DNA of 64,000 bases from Methanosarcina sp. KYL-1 (GTDB taxonomy: Archaea; Halobacteriota; Methanosarcinia; Methanosarcinales; Methanosarcinaceae), in the NCBI RefSeq assembly GCF_024372725.1, contig NZ_VOUA01000010.1, positions 33,366 through 97,365 on the forward strand, written 5' to 3'. The position numbers and the translations under genes were made by a program. A model generated the notes under the pieces. The model was not told the DNA's origin. It saw only the letters and a list, made by a program, of their open reading frames with translations, and made no database searches. Positions within the stretch are counted from its first letter, which is position 1. Each line of letters starts with the position of its first letter. Below are positions 33,853 to 42,433 of the stretch, in pieces.

Positions 33853-34461
33853 TTAAGGATGTCCCCCTGAATGGGGGATTATCCTGTGAACCCGTTTCCG
33901 GTACTCCCGGTATTCGTCGCCGAACTGGGATACCAGCCTGGTTTCCCAGTGCAGGGACCCCATATACAGGTATATGCTGGACAAAATGTATATGACAAGC
34001 AGGTTGACGGTCATGAAGGGAGTGAGCCAGATAATTATCAGCCCGGTGAGCAGGAAAGGGTCCCTTACCCAGCGGTAAATGCCCCGTATATCCAGGGGAC
34101 CTGCTTCAGGAGTATTTGGTGCGGATAGCTGTGCGCGTATCTTGAACCTGTGGGGTGCATCAAGCATTGCTCTGGGGGCAACGATTGCAGCAACCAACTG
34201 TCCACCGACCATCAGCCAGCGCCAGGGAGAAGGTACTATGTAGAGGATCGGCCCCGGATTTTTGATAAGCAGATAGACGAGCGGCGTAATCGTTACAAAT
34301 GCGATGAGGCTGTATATCGGCAAATATAATTTTTCCACCCCGGGACCCAGGACGCGCACGACGAAGCGTTTGCAAGGCAGGCTTGCCGTAAGGCTGTGGA
34401 TAGCTGCAAATGTCACCAGGCAAAAAACAAGGACAACTGTGGATGAAACCAATTCCAACAC
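33853..34461 (-). CDS. NnrU/ICMT-like membrane methyltransferase-family protein
   Basis: 202 residues with five to six membrane segments. The C-terminal part (IYRWVRDPFLLTGLIIIW, then ETRLVSQFGDEYREYRKRVHRIIP) is the conserved region of the isoprenylcysteine-methyltransferase / PEMT / NnrU fold. The usual RHPxY motif is changed to WVRDPF, so catalytic activity is uncertain. Single gene; the substrate would be a lipid or membrane-bound small molecule. Confidence 0.75.
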   Translation of the reverse strand: MLELVSSTVVLVFCLVTFAAIHSLTASLPCKRFVVRVLGPGVEKLYLPIYSLIAFVTITPLVYLLIKNPGPILYIVPSPWRWLMVGGQLVAAIVAPRAMLDAPHRFKIRAQLSAPNTPEAGPLDIRGIYRWVRDPFLLTGLIIIWLTPFMTVNLLVIYILSSIYLYMGSLHWETRLVSQFGDEYREYRKRVHRIIPHSGGHP

Positions 34462-35186
34462 TCCCTATTTTTTTTGAATGATTCGTATTAGCGTTTATTA
34501 CGCGATGGGGCTGTCAAATATTCTGGTGCTGATCAATTCTCCAAATGTTCCCACACCAATGTCTAAAAATCTCATATTATAGATCCCCGATAAATATTAG
34601 AAGTTCACGTAATATAAAGCAAACGGCATAAATATATACTGCTTTTATGCACCTTGCAGCCATGTAAAAAGCAGATTTTCATACAAGAGAGTAAAAGGGT
34701 ATAGAGACTATTTTTACAGCAAATTCGGGACACTACCGAGAATGAAGGGTGAGGTATTCGTGATCTTCTGCGCTCCCAAAGAATAAATCTTGTTGCCACA
34801 TTTGCAGAAGCCCGGCTTTCCTGCATTGAAGACAACTTCATCCATGGCTGTCTCAGGTTTCAGTGCGAGCTTGCGACGTTCCTGTTGTTATGAACAGAAA
34901 TCAAATGTGAAAAAGTTAGAACCTATCCGCTTTTGGTGAATCACTCATCCAGGCGCTAATGAACACAAGGATCAAAGTCTCCCTGCACAATGGTCTGGTG
35001 AGGATACGATAGAACATGTGAGGGAGCTAATAACCGCTCGTCGGCAGCTCAGGCAATCGATGTAGGCAGCAGTAAGGTAGGGAGGATAAAGGGGCAGAAG
35101 CCCCCCGGGTAGAGACGTGATGGATAGTCCTCCTTCGTGATAGATTTTGGGCAGATTGGTATGGATGCCCGGGCATGCCTTTCAAA
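34462..35186. other. Long intergenic region, no recognised gene
   Basis: 725 bp. The part 34,900-35,130 is less AT-rich with a purine-rich GGGAGGATAAAGGGGCAGAAG segment that looks like decayed DNA, possibly from a mobile element, but I could match it to nothing. Confidence 0.4.
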
Positions 35187-37478
35187 TCAAGCTGCTAAAA
35201 TCTCCGGCGCTGCGCCTTTAAAGGGAATGATCTTAAGGGACCATCTGTTGAGCTTCCCCACATCTTCTCTCGCCAGATCTACGACCTTCAGTGTCCATTT
35301 ACCTCCAATGGATTCTCCGGATAGCTTTGCCAGGTCGGGCGTCGTGGAGGCAGAATAAGTTTTTATAAGGTTATCCTGCCCGCTGCCAGACCTGTTGTGC
35401 AGATCTATGCTCGTTCCCTTGGGTGACATAAGGGTTACCTTGAGGTCACCTATGTATGTGTGTGTTATATCGATGGCAACCTCCATGCTCTTTACCTGAC
35501 CGGAAGCCTCCAAAGTCATTGACCTTGCGATCCCCATCTCGCTGTCATCCGGTATTTTCTCAGCCGCTTCGTCTTCCATCTCTATAACGCTGCCTCTGGA
35601 GCCTCCTATCTCGAGGCCCCAATTATTCAGGATCCCCTTATCCGATGCTGCAACGTCCTGCACTGAGAGCACCCATTCTCCCCTCAGGGGCTTGCCAATG
35701 ATATTCCCGAGCTCCGGTGTTGAGGCGACATCTAAAGTGGTCTTCAGGTTGTCAGCGCTGCCGCCCTTCCTATTGTGGAGGATTGCCCGGGCACCCGATG
35801 GAGAGATCAGCGTCACCTTCAAGTCCCCAATGTACGGATGGGTTATATCGATGTCTACCTTCAATGAGGAGACCACAGCATCGTCATCAAATACTATCTT
35901 ATCACTGATGCCGATGGGATCGTTATCGGGTATCGCCTTTGCGGGGCTCGATGCCTTCTTGAACTCACCCTCTTTCTTAACGAACCTGAAGGTTACATCT
36001 TTGCCCGCATCCCCAATATCGATGATCTCCAGTCCTGACGGGGTGCCGTCCCACCACCTGCTATGAGGCTTTGTGGAGTTGCCAAACTTCGGGCCGGTAT
36101 TTTTATTGAAAAGATCATTTGCATCTCCTTTATTGACCCGATGCTCCAGATCAAACCGGTTGTCTGCCTGGACGATGGAGCACTCGTAATGCTTCTCAGG
36201 AGTCATATCTTCGTATTCATTGCTCCCCAGTTCGTCCACATGCCATACGGCGAGTCCAGAAGAAGGCAAGGATCTGTCCCTATTTTCCCGGTGTCTGTTC
36301 TCGAGTATATAGTACTCGATGGGGTTTTTAACGGCTATAAAGAACTCATTCGTTCCTGCCTTGGCCGTATATGTACCATCTGTGAGGGGTGTTACCTGGT
36401 CGGCCCAGCCAGCCTTGTACTTTAGGTAGGCGCAGATTTGGACTGGGTTTTTTTCGTCGGTCCCTCCGAAGCACATTAGACAATAACTGCCGACGCCGTT
36501 GGACTCAGCTCCATAGTCGTAGAGGTCGGGAAAATCGCAGACCATATGGCCGTTCTCGTGGCAGAATGTTTCCAAAGTCAGCTCGCTACCCATATTGGTA
36601 ATCTGGTAATCGTAAAGTTTTTTCCCGTTTCCGATATCGAAAGAAGTACCCAAATCCCATGAATGAGGCCAGAGTCCCTCCCGCCAGTTATTTTTGATGG
36701 GTCCGGCGTAAAAAACATTCAGGGCATAAACGAACCCTTTGTTATCCGTGCTTAGACTGCTGAAATCGAACCCCTTTGCTTTGAGATCCTCCAGGGCCTC
36801 GAGTATCAGCTCCCTGGCCCTCCGTCCATGACTTATAGCAGGATTGGTATAGTAGTCCCTTGGGTTTCTGGCTGTATAGTACTGTGTGACTATGTTCGTA
36901 TATTTCAGCTTCCCACCCGAAGCATCGGAGAAATAATCATGGACAGATCCTGCATTTCCGAAACCTGTATAGCCCTGCTTGTTGCAGAATTTCTCTACCT
37001 CGGATTGCGGGATGGTGCCAGGGACATCGGGAAACTGGACCAGGATGCAAAGCCCAATATAATCACCCTTCTTCTCCTCCTTCGGGGGAGCCGGAAGGAA
37101 GCCCATGGACATCGCAGCCATTCTTTTCGCCTGTTTTGCCTCCTGCCTCCTCTCTTCCCATCGTGTTGTGGCAGCCATCATGTGGTAGGCCATCCTTGAC
37201 TCCTGCTTAGCTGCTTCCTTTGATATCCTTATATGCTTCTCAATCCCGAGGACTGCCGGATCTACAAGCCCAACTCTGATGCCTGTGGGCTCGAGGAAGC
37301 TCCCATCGGCTGACAGCTTAGCATACTCATAATAGCCCGTAACCGGGTCCTTAATGACTGTGAATCCATCGAGTGTCTCAAAAACAGCATAATTCTGGTT
37401 CCCCCAACCCCTAAGCCTTATCTGAGTCCCATCAGGTTGAGTAAACTCAAATTCTTTGTTGTAAAACGGATAGGGCAT
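35187..37478 (-). CDS. M6-family metalloprotease with two P (proprotein-convertase) domains
   Basis: 763 residues from the ATG at 37478, which has GGAGGT 7 nt upstream; a longer frame to 37556 lacks a site. The M6 (immune inhibitor A-like) catalytic motif CHENGHMVCDFPDLYD is at 306-321 (zinc ligands His307 and His311). Two P domains follow at about 545-655 and 665-760 (DITHPYIGDLKVTLISPSG and DITHTYIGDLKVTLMSPKG). The start MPYPFYNKEFEF has no signal peptide, unusual for a family that is normally secreted. GC-richer codons than its neighbours suggest acquisition by transfer (inference). Confidence 0.88.
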   Translation of the reverse strand: MPYPFYNKEFEFTQPDGTQIRLRGWGNQNYAVFETLDGFTVIKDPVTGYYEYAKLSADGSFLEPTGIRVGLVDPAVLGIEKHIRISKEAAKQESRMAYHMMAATTRWEERRQEAKQAKRMAAMSMGFLPAPPKEEKKGDYIGLCILVQFPDVPGTIPQSEVEKFCNKQGYTGFGNAGSVHDYFSDASGGKLKYTNIVTQYYTARNPRDYYTNPAISHGRRARELILEALEDLKAKGFDFSSLSTDNKGFVYALNVFYAGPIKNNWREGLWPHSWDLGTSFDIGNGKKLYDYQITNMGSELTLETFCHENGHMVCDFPDLYDYGAESNGVGSYCLMCFGGTDEKNPVQICAYLKYKAGWADQVTPLTDGTYTAKAGTNEFFIAVKNPIEYYILENRHRENRDRSLPSSGLAVWHVDELGSNEYEDMTPEKHYECSIVQADNRFDLEHRVNKGDANDLFNKNTGPKFGNSTKPHSRWWDGTPSGLEIIDIGDAGKDVTFRFVKKEGEFKKASSPAKAIPDNDPIGISDKIVFDDDAVVSSLKVDIDITHPYIGDLKVTLISPSGARAILHNRKGGSADNLKTTLDVASTPELGNIIGKPLRGEWVLSVQDVAASDKGILNNWGLEIGGSRGSVIEMEDEAAEKIPDDSEMGIARSMTLEASGQVKSMEVAIDITHTYIGDLKVTLMSPKGTSIDLHNRSGSGQDNLIKTYSASTTPDLAKLSGESIGGKWTLKVVDLAREDVGKLNRWSLKIIPFKGAAPEILAA

Positions 37479-38234
37479 ATTTGGTACCTCCTCTGCTCCC
37501 CTTGCGAGAAATGTCAACTTACGCACTTGAGGTGTAAAATCAAGTGCAATAAACACTGTGGCTTTAGTCTATATTTTAGGCATTTAAAGGTTTTACACTA
37601 TTGATTATTCAGTTCAATCGCGTAAGTTCTACTAAATTTCTATATACTCAATGATATTAAAAAATGGTAGAATATATATTAAGAATTATAAAAACATTGT
37701 ATTTGGACACATATTTTAGGATCTGTGTTCTCAAAAGGATGCCTCAAAATTCGACTTCATTCCCAATTAGGATAAAATATTTGGCAAGTCCTGACTACAG
37801 GTATGCAGAAATACCATTTCCTCATGAAAAACGAAGTTGCAGTTATGGGAAGTTTTCAAGTAATCGAAATGATGTTACACTTGAATGGGTATTCAAAAAG
37901 AATTTTTTTAGAGCTTGAAAGTAAAAACCATTGTTACGGGCAATTGGAAGTTTACATCCTTCCATATTTCTTATGTGCTTGCTCAGATGTAAGAATATCA
38001 AAAACTTATACTTCCTTTTCTTCTTCATCAATTTGATCGAAAAACCGATAGCCTCCAACTCTCAGGCGATATGTAACTATTCGAGTTCCTTCGAGTTATT
38101 TTTTGTCTCCTTTACTATCCGGAAATTAAGTCCGACGCCTTTGGCCTGGCTGGGCAATCCTTGCATGATGGCAGATGTAAATACTCTACGTCTAAATGAA
38201 TAGTTTTATATACTATATGTAAGGTATGTTTTAC
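37479..38234. other. AT-rich intergenic region before the DUF2178 gene
   Basis: 756 bp. Short open stretches at 37664-37918 and 37803-38036 show no recognisable protein features and overlap each other in different frames. A TATA box (TTTATATA, 38205-38212) belongs to the next gene. Confidence 0.4.
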
Positions 38235-38235
38235 A
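38205..38235 (+). promoter_or_regulatory. TATA box of the DUF2178-HTH operon
   Basis: TTTATATA at 38205-38212 ends 22 nt before the ATG at 38235, so transcription should start at or beside this ATG and give a leaderless mRNA. Confidence 0.6.
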
Positions 38236-38639
38236 TGGTGATAAATACGAAAGCTCAAGAAATTGGTTCGTTCACAATTGGAATCTTTCTGGTTACGATT
38301 GGGATTTATATATGGGCATATAGCCCGACCTGGGTTTCAAGCGTATCTGGTGCCGCGGCGGGATTAATAGTTGCAGGTGTTGCACTTATTCTAATAGCAC
38401 TGTGGAAATACAAAATCAGAAAAAGTGGAGAAATAAAGGAAGATGAAAGGGATTATCGGATTGCAGAAAAAGCCAGTTTCAAAACCTTCCAGATAATATT
38501 TATACTTCAGGGAGTTCTGTATGCTACTCTTGGCATTTTGAACATTCAATTGCCAGCACAGCCGGTAGTAGGAGCACTTTTTGCTATTACAGGAATCTCT
38601 TATGCGGGAATCTTTCAGTGGTACAGAAGAAAGATGTAA
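38235..38639 (+). CDS. DUF2178-family membrane protein
   Basis: 134 residues from the ATG at 38235 (MVINTK), preferred over 38226 because of the promoter spacing. Four membrane segments (about 12-30, 37-58, 83-103, 110-128) with the cytoplasmic motif EIKEDERDYRIAEKAS between the pairs, which marks DUF2178. Such proteins are regularly encoded beside a small HTH regulator, as here. Function unknown; a membrane sensor that binds the regulator is possible (inference). Confidence 0.8.
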   Translation: MVINTKAQEIGSFTIGIFLVTIGIYIWAYSPTWVSSVSGAAAGLIVAGVALILIALWKYKIRKSGEIKEDERDYRIAEKASFKTFQIIFILQGVLYATLGILNIQLPAQPVVGALFAITGISYAGIFQWYRRKM

Positions 38640-38653
38640 AAAGAGGAATGGTG

Positions 38654-38848
38654 ATGAAAAATAATATCAAAGTCTGGCGTGCTAAAAACGATATAACCCA
38701 GGAAGAATTGGCCAAAAAAGTAGGCGTCACCAGACAGACCATCAATGCTATCGAAAGAGGAAAATATGATCCAAGTCTGGAACTGGCTTTCAGCCTTGCC
38801 AGATTTTTTGACTGTAAGATCGAAGATATTTTTGCTTATGAGCAATAA
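38654..38848 (+). CDS. Cro/CI-type HTH regulator (YgzD-like)
   Basis: 64 residues from the ATG at 38654, which has GAGG 7 nt upstream; two closer in-frame starts are less well placed. Helix-turn-helix TQEELAKKVGVTRQTINAIE (about 16-35), then RGKYDPSLELAFSLARFFDCKIEDIFAYE. It follows the DUF2178 gene by 14 nt in one operon. Regulators of this group are usually autoregulatory; no operator could be identified. Confidence 0.88.
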   Translation: MKNNIKVWRAKNDITQEELAKKVGVTRQTINAIERGKYDPSLELAFSLARFFDCKIEDIFAYEQ

Positions 38849-39084
38849 AAATAGGTTTTTGTGGAAAAAAACATTTGGAAATGATGAACAAAGCTAATTT
38901 CCATGTCCCTATATCTATTTAATTCTGATTTTCACATCTGTTCAATTTACTGGACAGGTTCAATTACTTTTCATATTTTGCTTCCTTGCCAATATACACA
39001 CATCCTTCAGGCTTCAGATGTCTCCTTTGCAGAACTCCAACATCCCCTTCAAATTTGGCTTCAGGATGGTCTGTATTATCAAGG

Positions 39085-39258
39085 AGCTGGGTATTATCTG
39101 CTTGAATCCTAATGCCTGAGGGCCATTAATACTGCAGGTCCTGATGCTCATGCAGGTTTCTTGCATGAAATGAACCCAGGTAAAAACAGTCTGGCTTATG
39201 ACCTTCAGGAGCCTTTCAGGTTCCTTATAGATCTGGCAGTTATCAACCTGCTTGAAAA
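39085..39258 (+). pseudogene. cas1: Relic of cas1 (CRISPR integrase)
   Basis: One frame reads GYYLLES, stop (TAA, 39110-39112), CLRAINTAGPDAHAGFLHE, MNPGKNSLAYDLQEPFRF, LIDLAVINLLEN. This is the conserved central region of Cas1, including the metal-ligand His (GFLHE) and the YDLQEPFR block. Everything upstream and downstream is missing or beyond recognition, and the fragment ends at the palindrome starting at 39256. No CRISPR array or other cas gene is in the window. Confidence 0.85.
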
Positions 39259-39325
39259 TCAAATTGCGGGCGGCCACCCCACCTTAAAAGGTGGGGTATG
39301 CTTCGGGCCGCCCGCAATTTGATTT
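39256..39325. repeat. Nested palindrome: 20-bp perfect arms around an inner hairpin
   Basis: Outer arms AAATCAAATTGCGGG.. (39256-39275) and ..CCCGCAATTTGATTT (39306-39325) are perfectly complementary over 20 bp. Inside, ACCCCACCTT-AA-AAGGTGGGGT (39276-39297) forms a second perfect 10-bp hairpin, followed by ATGCTTCG. It abuts the cas1 relic and looks like the end of a transposable element (IS605-like) or a structured RNA. Confidence 0.75.
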
Positions 39326-39400
39326 AACTACCAAAATTAAATAAGAAATAGTTGAAACTGTCAAATTTAGGATCTATTTTTGATCTATTTGTCCGGAATA

Positions 39401-39496
39401 CATTTGTCGGATACATTTGTCGGATACATTTGTCGGATACATTTGTCGGATACATTTGTCGGATACATTTGTCGGATACATTTGTCGGATACATTT
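39401..39496. repeat. 13-bp tandem repeat (7 full units)
   Basis: CATTTGTCGGATA repeats perfectly from 39401 to about 39491 with a partial eighth unit. There are no spacers, so it is not a CRISPR array. Confidence 0.85.
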
Positions 39497-39626
39497 TTTC
39501 ATGGAAAGTACTGCTTTTCAGGCTCGGTTCGCGTATTACTGGGCAAAAAATTGGAACAAAAAACAAAAACATAATAACCTGACGGTTCATAAAATATAAT
39601 AACGGCTGTGGAAATGGAGGTTATTT

Positions 39627-40565
39627 ATGCCTTTTACTGAAGAAACCCGGCTGCTTGATCTTGGTTTTTCAGCGGTCAGGGGGAAGGATGAAATGAAGCT
39701 CATTCGGGCTGTGGATGAGCTGGGCAAACTCGGGCTTGAGCTTGCAGTGCATTACCCCGAAAGAGACCCTGAAAAGGCTATCTCCTGTATACAGACTCTG
39801 GGCGAAGCGGCTGCCGTGTGCAATATGAAAGCAGGGCTCCTTGATGCGGCAGTCTTCCTGGGGAAAATCGGGCAGGAAGCGGCTGCAAAAGGAGATGATG
39901 AGGCTGTTTTCAGGGCTGCTGTGGCCCTTACAGCCCTGGGAAAAGAGGCGGCTGACCAGAAAATGCATGTCCCCTTCAGGCTGGTGGCCTCTTCCCTTAA
40001 AGAGGTCGGAAAGGAAGCAGCCAGGCAGGGGATGGAAAAAGTGGCTATTGCAAGCCAGGCTTTCCTGATGGAACTTGGGACCTGCTGTGAAAAATGGGAT
40101 TTCGAAGCTTTCCGGGCCGACATTCCTTCGCTGATCCGCGATGTGGGGAAATGTGCGGCTTCGGCGAGACTTGAAAAAGCTGTGATCAGTGCCGAACTCT
40201 TGCTGGAAAAAGCCCAGCTTGCCCTGAACGGCGTTATTCTTAACAGTGGGAGAAGCAGTATAACAGAGCGGAGGATTTGCAGGGAGACGTGCACTCCCCT
40301 TCACTGCCTGGGAGAACTTGGGAAGGTCTCCTGCCAGAGGAAACTCGGGCTTGCATCAGTTCAGGCAAGCCGGTCCCTTGAGGTAGTCAGGAAAGATGCC
40401 GAAGCCGGGTACCTGGGAAGTACGGTGCTTTTTGCCGAGTCCCTTCTTGATTCTTTTGGGGACGTGAAGATTTCTTCTCCCGAACTCGACTGGACGGTAA
40501 AGGAAATCAGAAACATGCAAGCCGAAGTTACTTTTCAGGAAAAGGGAATCATTGGAAAACTTTAA
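39627..40565 (+). CDS. Helical-repeat protein, unknown (paralogue 1)
   Basis: 312 residues, all-alpha. Residues about 15-200 form five to six helical pairs of about 36 residues with the recurring pattern LxxLGxEAAxxx (TLGEAAAVC, FLGKIGQEAAAKG, ALGKEAADQ, EVGKEAARQ, DVGKCAASA), like HEAT/ARM-type scaffolds. It contains several Cys (CRETCTPLHC). No catalytic motif. The next gene encodes a related protein, so the two probably arose by duplication. Likely a cytoplasmic scaffold or adaptor. Confidence 0.7.
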   Translation: MPFTEETRLLDLGFSAVRGKDEMKLIRAVDELGKLGLELAVHYPERDPEKAISCIQTLGEAAAVCNMKAGLLDAAVFLGKIGQEAAAKGDDEAVFRAAVALTALGKEAADQKMHVPFRLVASSLKEVGKEAARQGMEKVAIASQAFLMELGTCCEKWDFEAFRADIPSLIRDVGKCAASARLEKAVISAELLLEKAQLALNGVILNSGRSSITERRICRETCTPLHCLGELGKVSCQRKLGLASVQASRSLEVVRKDAEAGYLGSTVLFAESLLDSFGDVKISSPELDWTVKEIRNMQAEVTFQEKGIIGKL

Positions 40566-40826
40566 ATTATTTTTTACCTTTCAAGGTAAAGGAGTTTTGT
40601 TTTAAAGGGAGTAATTATTCGGGTATCCTTTCTTTGTTTCTGGTTTCAAATTTGCTTTCCTCTTCAACTGATTTTCAGGGTTTACAGGTTTTTCGGAACC
40701 AAAGGTTTTTAAATAGCATATTTTTCAAAAATATAGGAAGACTAATATCAGATTAAATTCATAGAAATAAACAGATTCCATGATCTGGACTTTTTAAGAA
40801 GGATTTCACCGTAAAGGGGTTTACAT

Positions 40827-41585
40827 ATGTTCTCATTGAATGAACAAAAGGCTATTGAACTTGGAGAAGCTGGAGAAAAAGCAATAAGGGAACAGAATGA
40901 GTATGATGCTCTCCAGAATATTGAATACCTCCGGGAATTTGGGGAAGAGCTGATTAATGCCGGTTTAGAGAGCGACCTGAAGAGGACCGTAATTTCACTC
41001 CGGAATATTGGCAATATAGCAATTCAGAAAAAGCTTGAAAGCGTTGCAGCAACCTCGGTCCAGGTGCTCAGGACTCTTGCAGAACCTTCCCTGGAGAAAA
41101 ATTTCTCAAATGCCCTCTGGTCTTTTTCAAGAGCCCTGCAGGAGATAGGAAAGGGCGCTGCCCAGTTCCGGTTTAAAGAGCCTGCATCAAATGCTGTGGA
41201 AGCCCTTGAACTGATAGGGATGGGAGCTATAGAAAAGAAGATGGAAGTCGTAACCCTATGGACTACCCTTGCCCTTGAAGAGATCGGTTACATCTCAGGG
41301 AAGCAGGAGCTCGAGGATCTTGTCAGTGCAGCAAAAGCCGCAAGAGAAGGGATCATAACGGCTTCTGAAGCAGGGAAGTTCATCACAAGGGAACAGATCG
41401 AGATATATCCCCAGCTAATTGCCCAGACAGTCAGCGAATTCGCAGAACTCCAGAACCTCCAGCCCGCAGGTTATAAGGGCCGTCCAAATGAGGAATTCAC
41501 AGAAGAAGAATTCTTCGGGGAAGAGGCTGAAGAAGGGGAAAGCGAGGAAGAAGAGCCAGCCGAATCTTCAGGAAAAGAAGAATAA
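40827..41585 (+). CDS. Helical-repeat protein with acidic tail (paralogue 2)
   Basis: 252 residues. Helical repeats with the same LxxIGxxAIxKK pattern as the preceding gene (NIGNIAIQKK, EIGKGAAQF, LIGMGAIEKK, EIGYISGKQ) fill about 5-180. The last 30 residues are almost all Glu and Ser (EEFFGEEAEEGESEEEEPAE), an acidic tail that could bind basic partners. The ATG follows AAAGGGG. A 261-bp gap with its own TATA-like sequence (TTTTTAAATAGCATA, about 40706) separates it from paralogue 1. Confidence 0.7.
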   Translation: MFSLNEQKAIELGEAGEKAIREQNEYDALQNIEYLREFGEELINAGLESDLKRTVISLRNIGNIAIQKKLESVAATSVQVLRTLAEPSLEKNFSNALWSFSRALQEIGKGAAQFRFKEPASNAVEALELIGMGAIEKKMEVVTLWTTLALEEIGYISGKQELEDLVSAAKAAREGIITASEAGKFITREQIEIYPQLIAQTVSEFAELQNLQPAGYKGRPNEEFTEEEFFGEEAEEGESEEEEPAESSGKEE

Positions 41586-41587
41586 TC

Positions 41588-41755
41588 AAGCAGTATAATT
41601 AAGCAGTATAATTAAGCAGTATAATCAAGCAGTATAATCAAGCAGTATAATTAAGCAGTATAATCAAGCAGTATAATCAAGCAGTATAATCAAGCAGTAT
41701 AATCAAGCAGTATAATCAAGCAGTATAATCAAGCAGTATAATCAAGCAGTTCTTA
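41588..41755. repeat. 14-bp tandem repeat (about 12 units)
   Basis: AAGCAGTATAATCA/TA units run without spacers from just after the stop codon of paralogue 2. Two unit variants (..ATCA and ..ATTA) alternate irregularly. Confidence 0.85.
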
Positions 41756-41816
41756 AAAGCAAAATCTAGCTTGAAAGATAAATTATGGAAGGCAGGAAAA
41801 TAGATCATTGCCGGCT

Positions 41817-42419
41817 TCAAACCGCCGGCTGCCTTCTTTTAAAATTCCTGCAAACTTCCAGGAAACTTTCAATTATTTTTAGCCCTTCCGGGGTCAGCAC
41901 GGATTCCGGGTGGAACTGGAGACCGTAAATAGGATAGCGTGCGTGCTCAACAGCCATGATGGTCCCGTCTTCTGCCCTTGCTGTGACCTTTATCCCGGGG
42001 GCCGGGTTTCCTATTTCCAGGGAATGGTATCGTCCTCCTTCAAACGGGCTTCCCACCTCCCGGAAGAGAGCCGAGTCCGTATGCATGACCCTTGAACTTT
42101 TCCCGTGCACGGGCCCCACTTTGCTCCTGCCTACAGTGCCTCCGAAAGCCACGTTGATCGCCTGGTGACCCAGGCAGACGCCCAGCAGGGGGATTTCAGG
42201 CCCCAGTTCCCGGATGATATCCAGGCAGTTCCCTATGTCCTTCGGGTCCGAAGGGCTGCCCGGCCCCGGGGAAATTACCAGGGCATCAGGTTTTAGCGCC
42301 CTTAATTCCTCGAGTGTGACCGTGTTCGGAAGGACAACGGTATCTTTTTCGAAGTATGAGATGTAATCCACAAGGTTCCATACGAAGGAATCCTTGTTGT
42401 TTATGAAAACCACTTTCAC
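41817..42419 (-). CDS. trpG: Anthranilate synthase component II (glutamine amidotransferase)
   Basis: 200 residues. Class I amidotransferase motifs: SPGPGSPSD, the nucleophile Cys in GVCLGHQAI, and the His-x-Glu pair in FHPESVLTPEG. It supplies ammonia from glutamine to TrpE for anthranilate formation from chorismate. Last gene of the trp operon, 14 nt after trpE. Confidence 0.95.
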   Translation of the reverse strand: MKVVFINNKDSFVWNLVDYISYFEKDTVVLPNTVTLEELRALKPDALVISPGPGSPSDPKDIGNCLDIIRELGPEIPLLGVCLGHQAINVAFGGTVGRSKVGPVHGKSSRVMHTDSALFREVGSPFEGGRYHSLEIGNPAPGIKVTARAEDGTIMAVEHARYPIYGLQFHPESVLTPEGLKIIESFLEVCRNFKRRQPAV

Positions 42420-42433
42420 TAAAAACCCCTCTC

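Noticed and set aside
34880..35130. Possible group II intron remnant
   Set aside because: The purine-rich stretch recalled intron RNA, but no domain V sequence, 5' consensus or reverse-transcriptase remnant could be found.
37664..38036. Two overlapping small open frames before the DUF2178 gene
   Set aside because: They lie in different frames over the same AT-rich DNA and neither has translation signals or family features.
39401..39496. Possible CRISPR array
   Set aside because: Perfect 13-bp units follow each other with no spacers; the nearby cas1 piece is only a relic. It is a simple tandem repeat.
41588..41755. Possible CRISPR array or iterons
   Set aside because: Fourteen-base units without spacers and without a replication gene nearby; it follows a stop codon like the other minisatellites.
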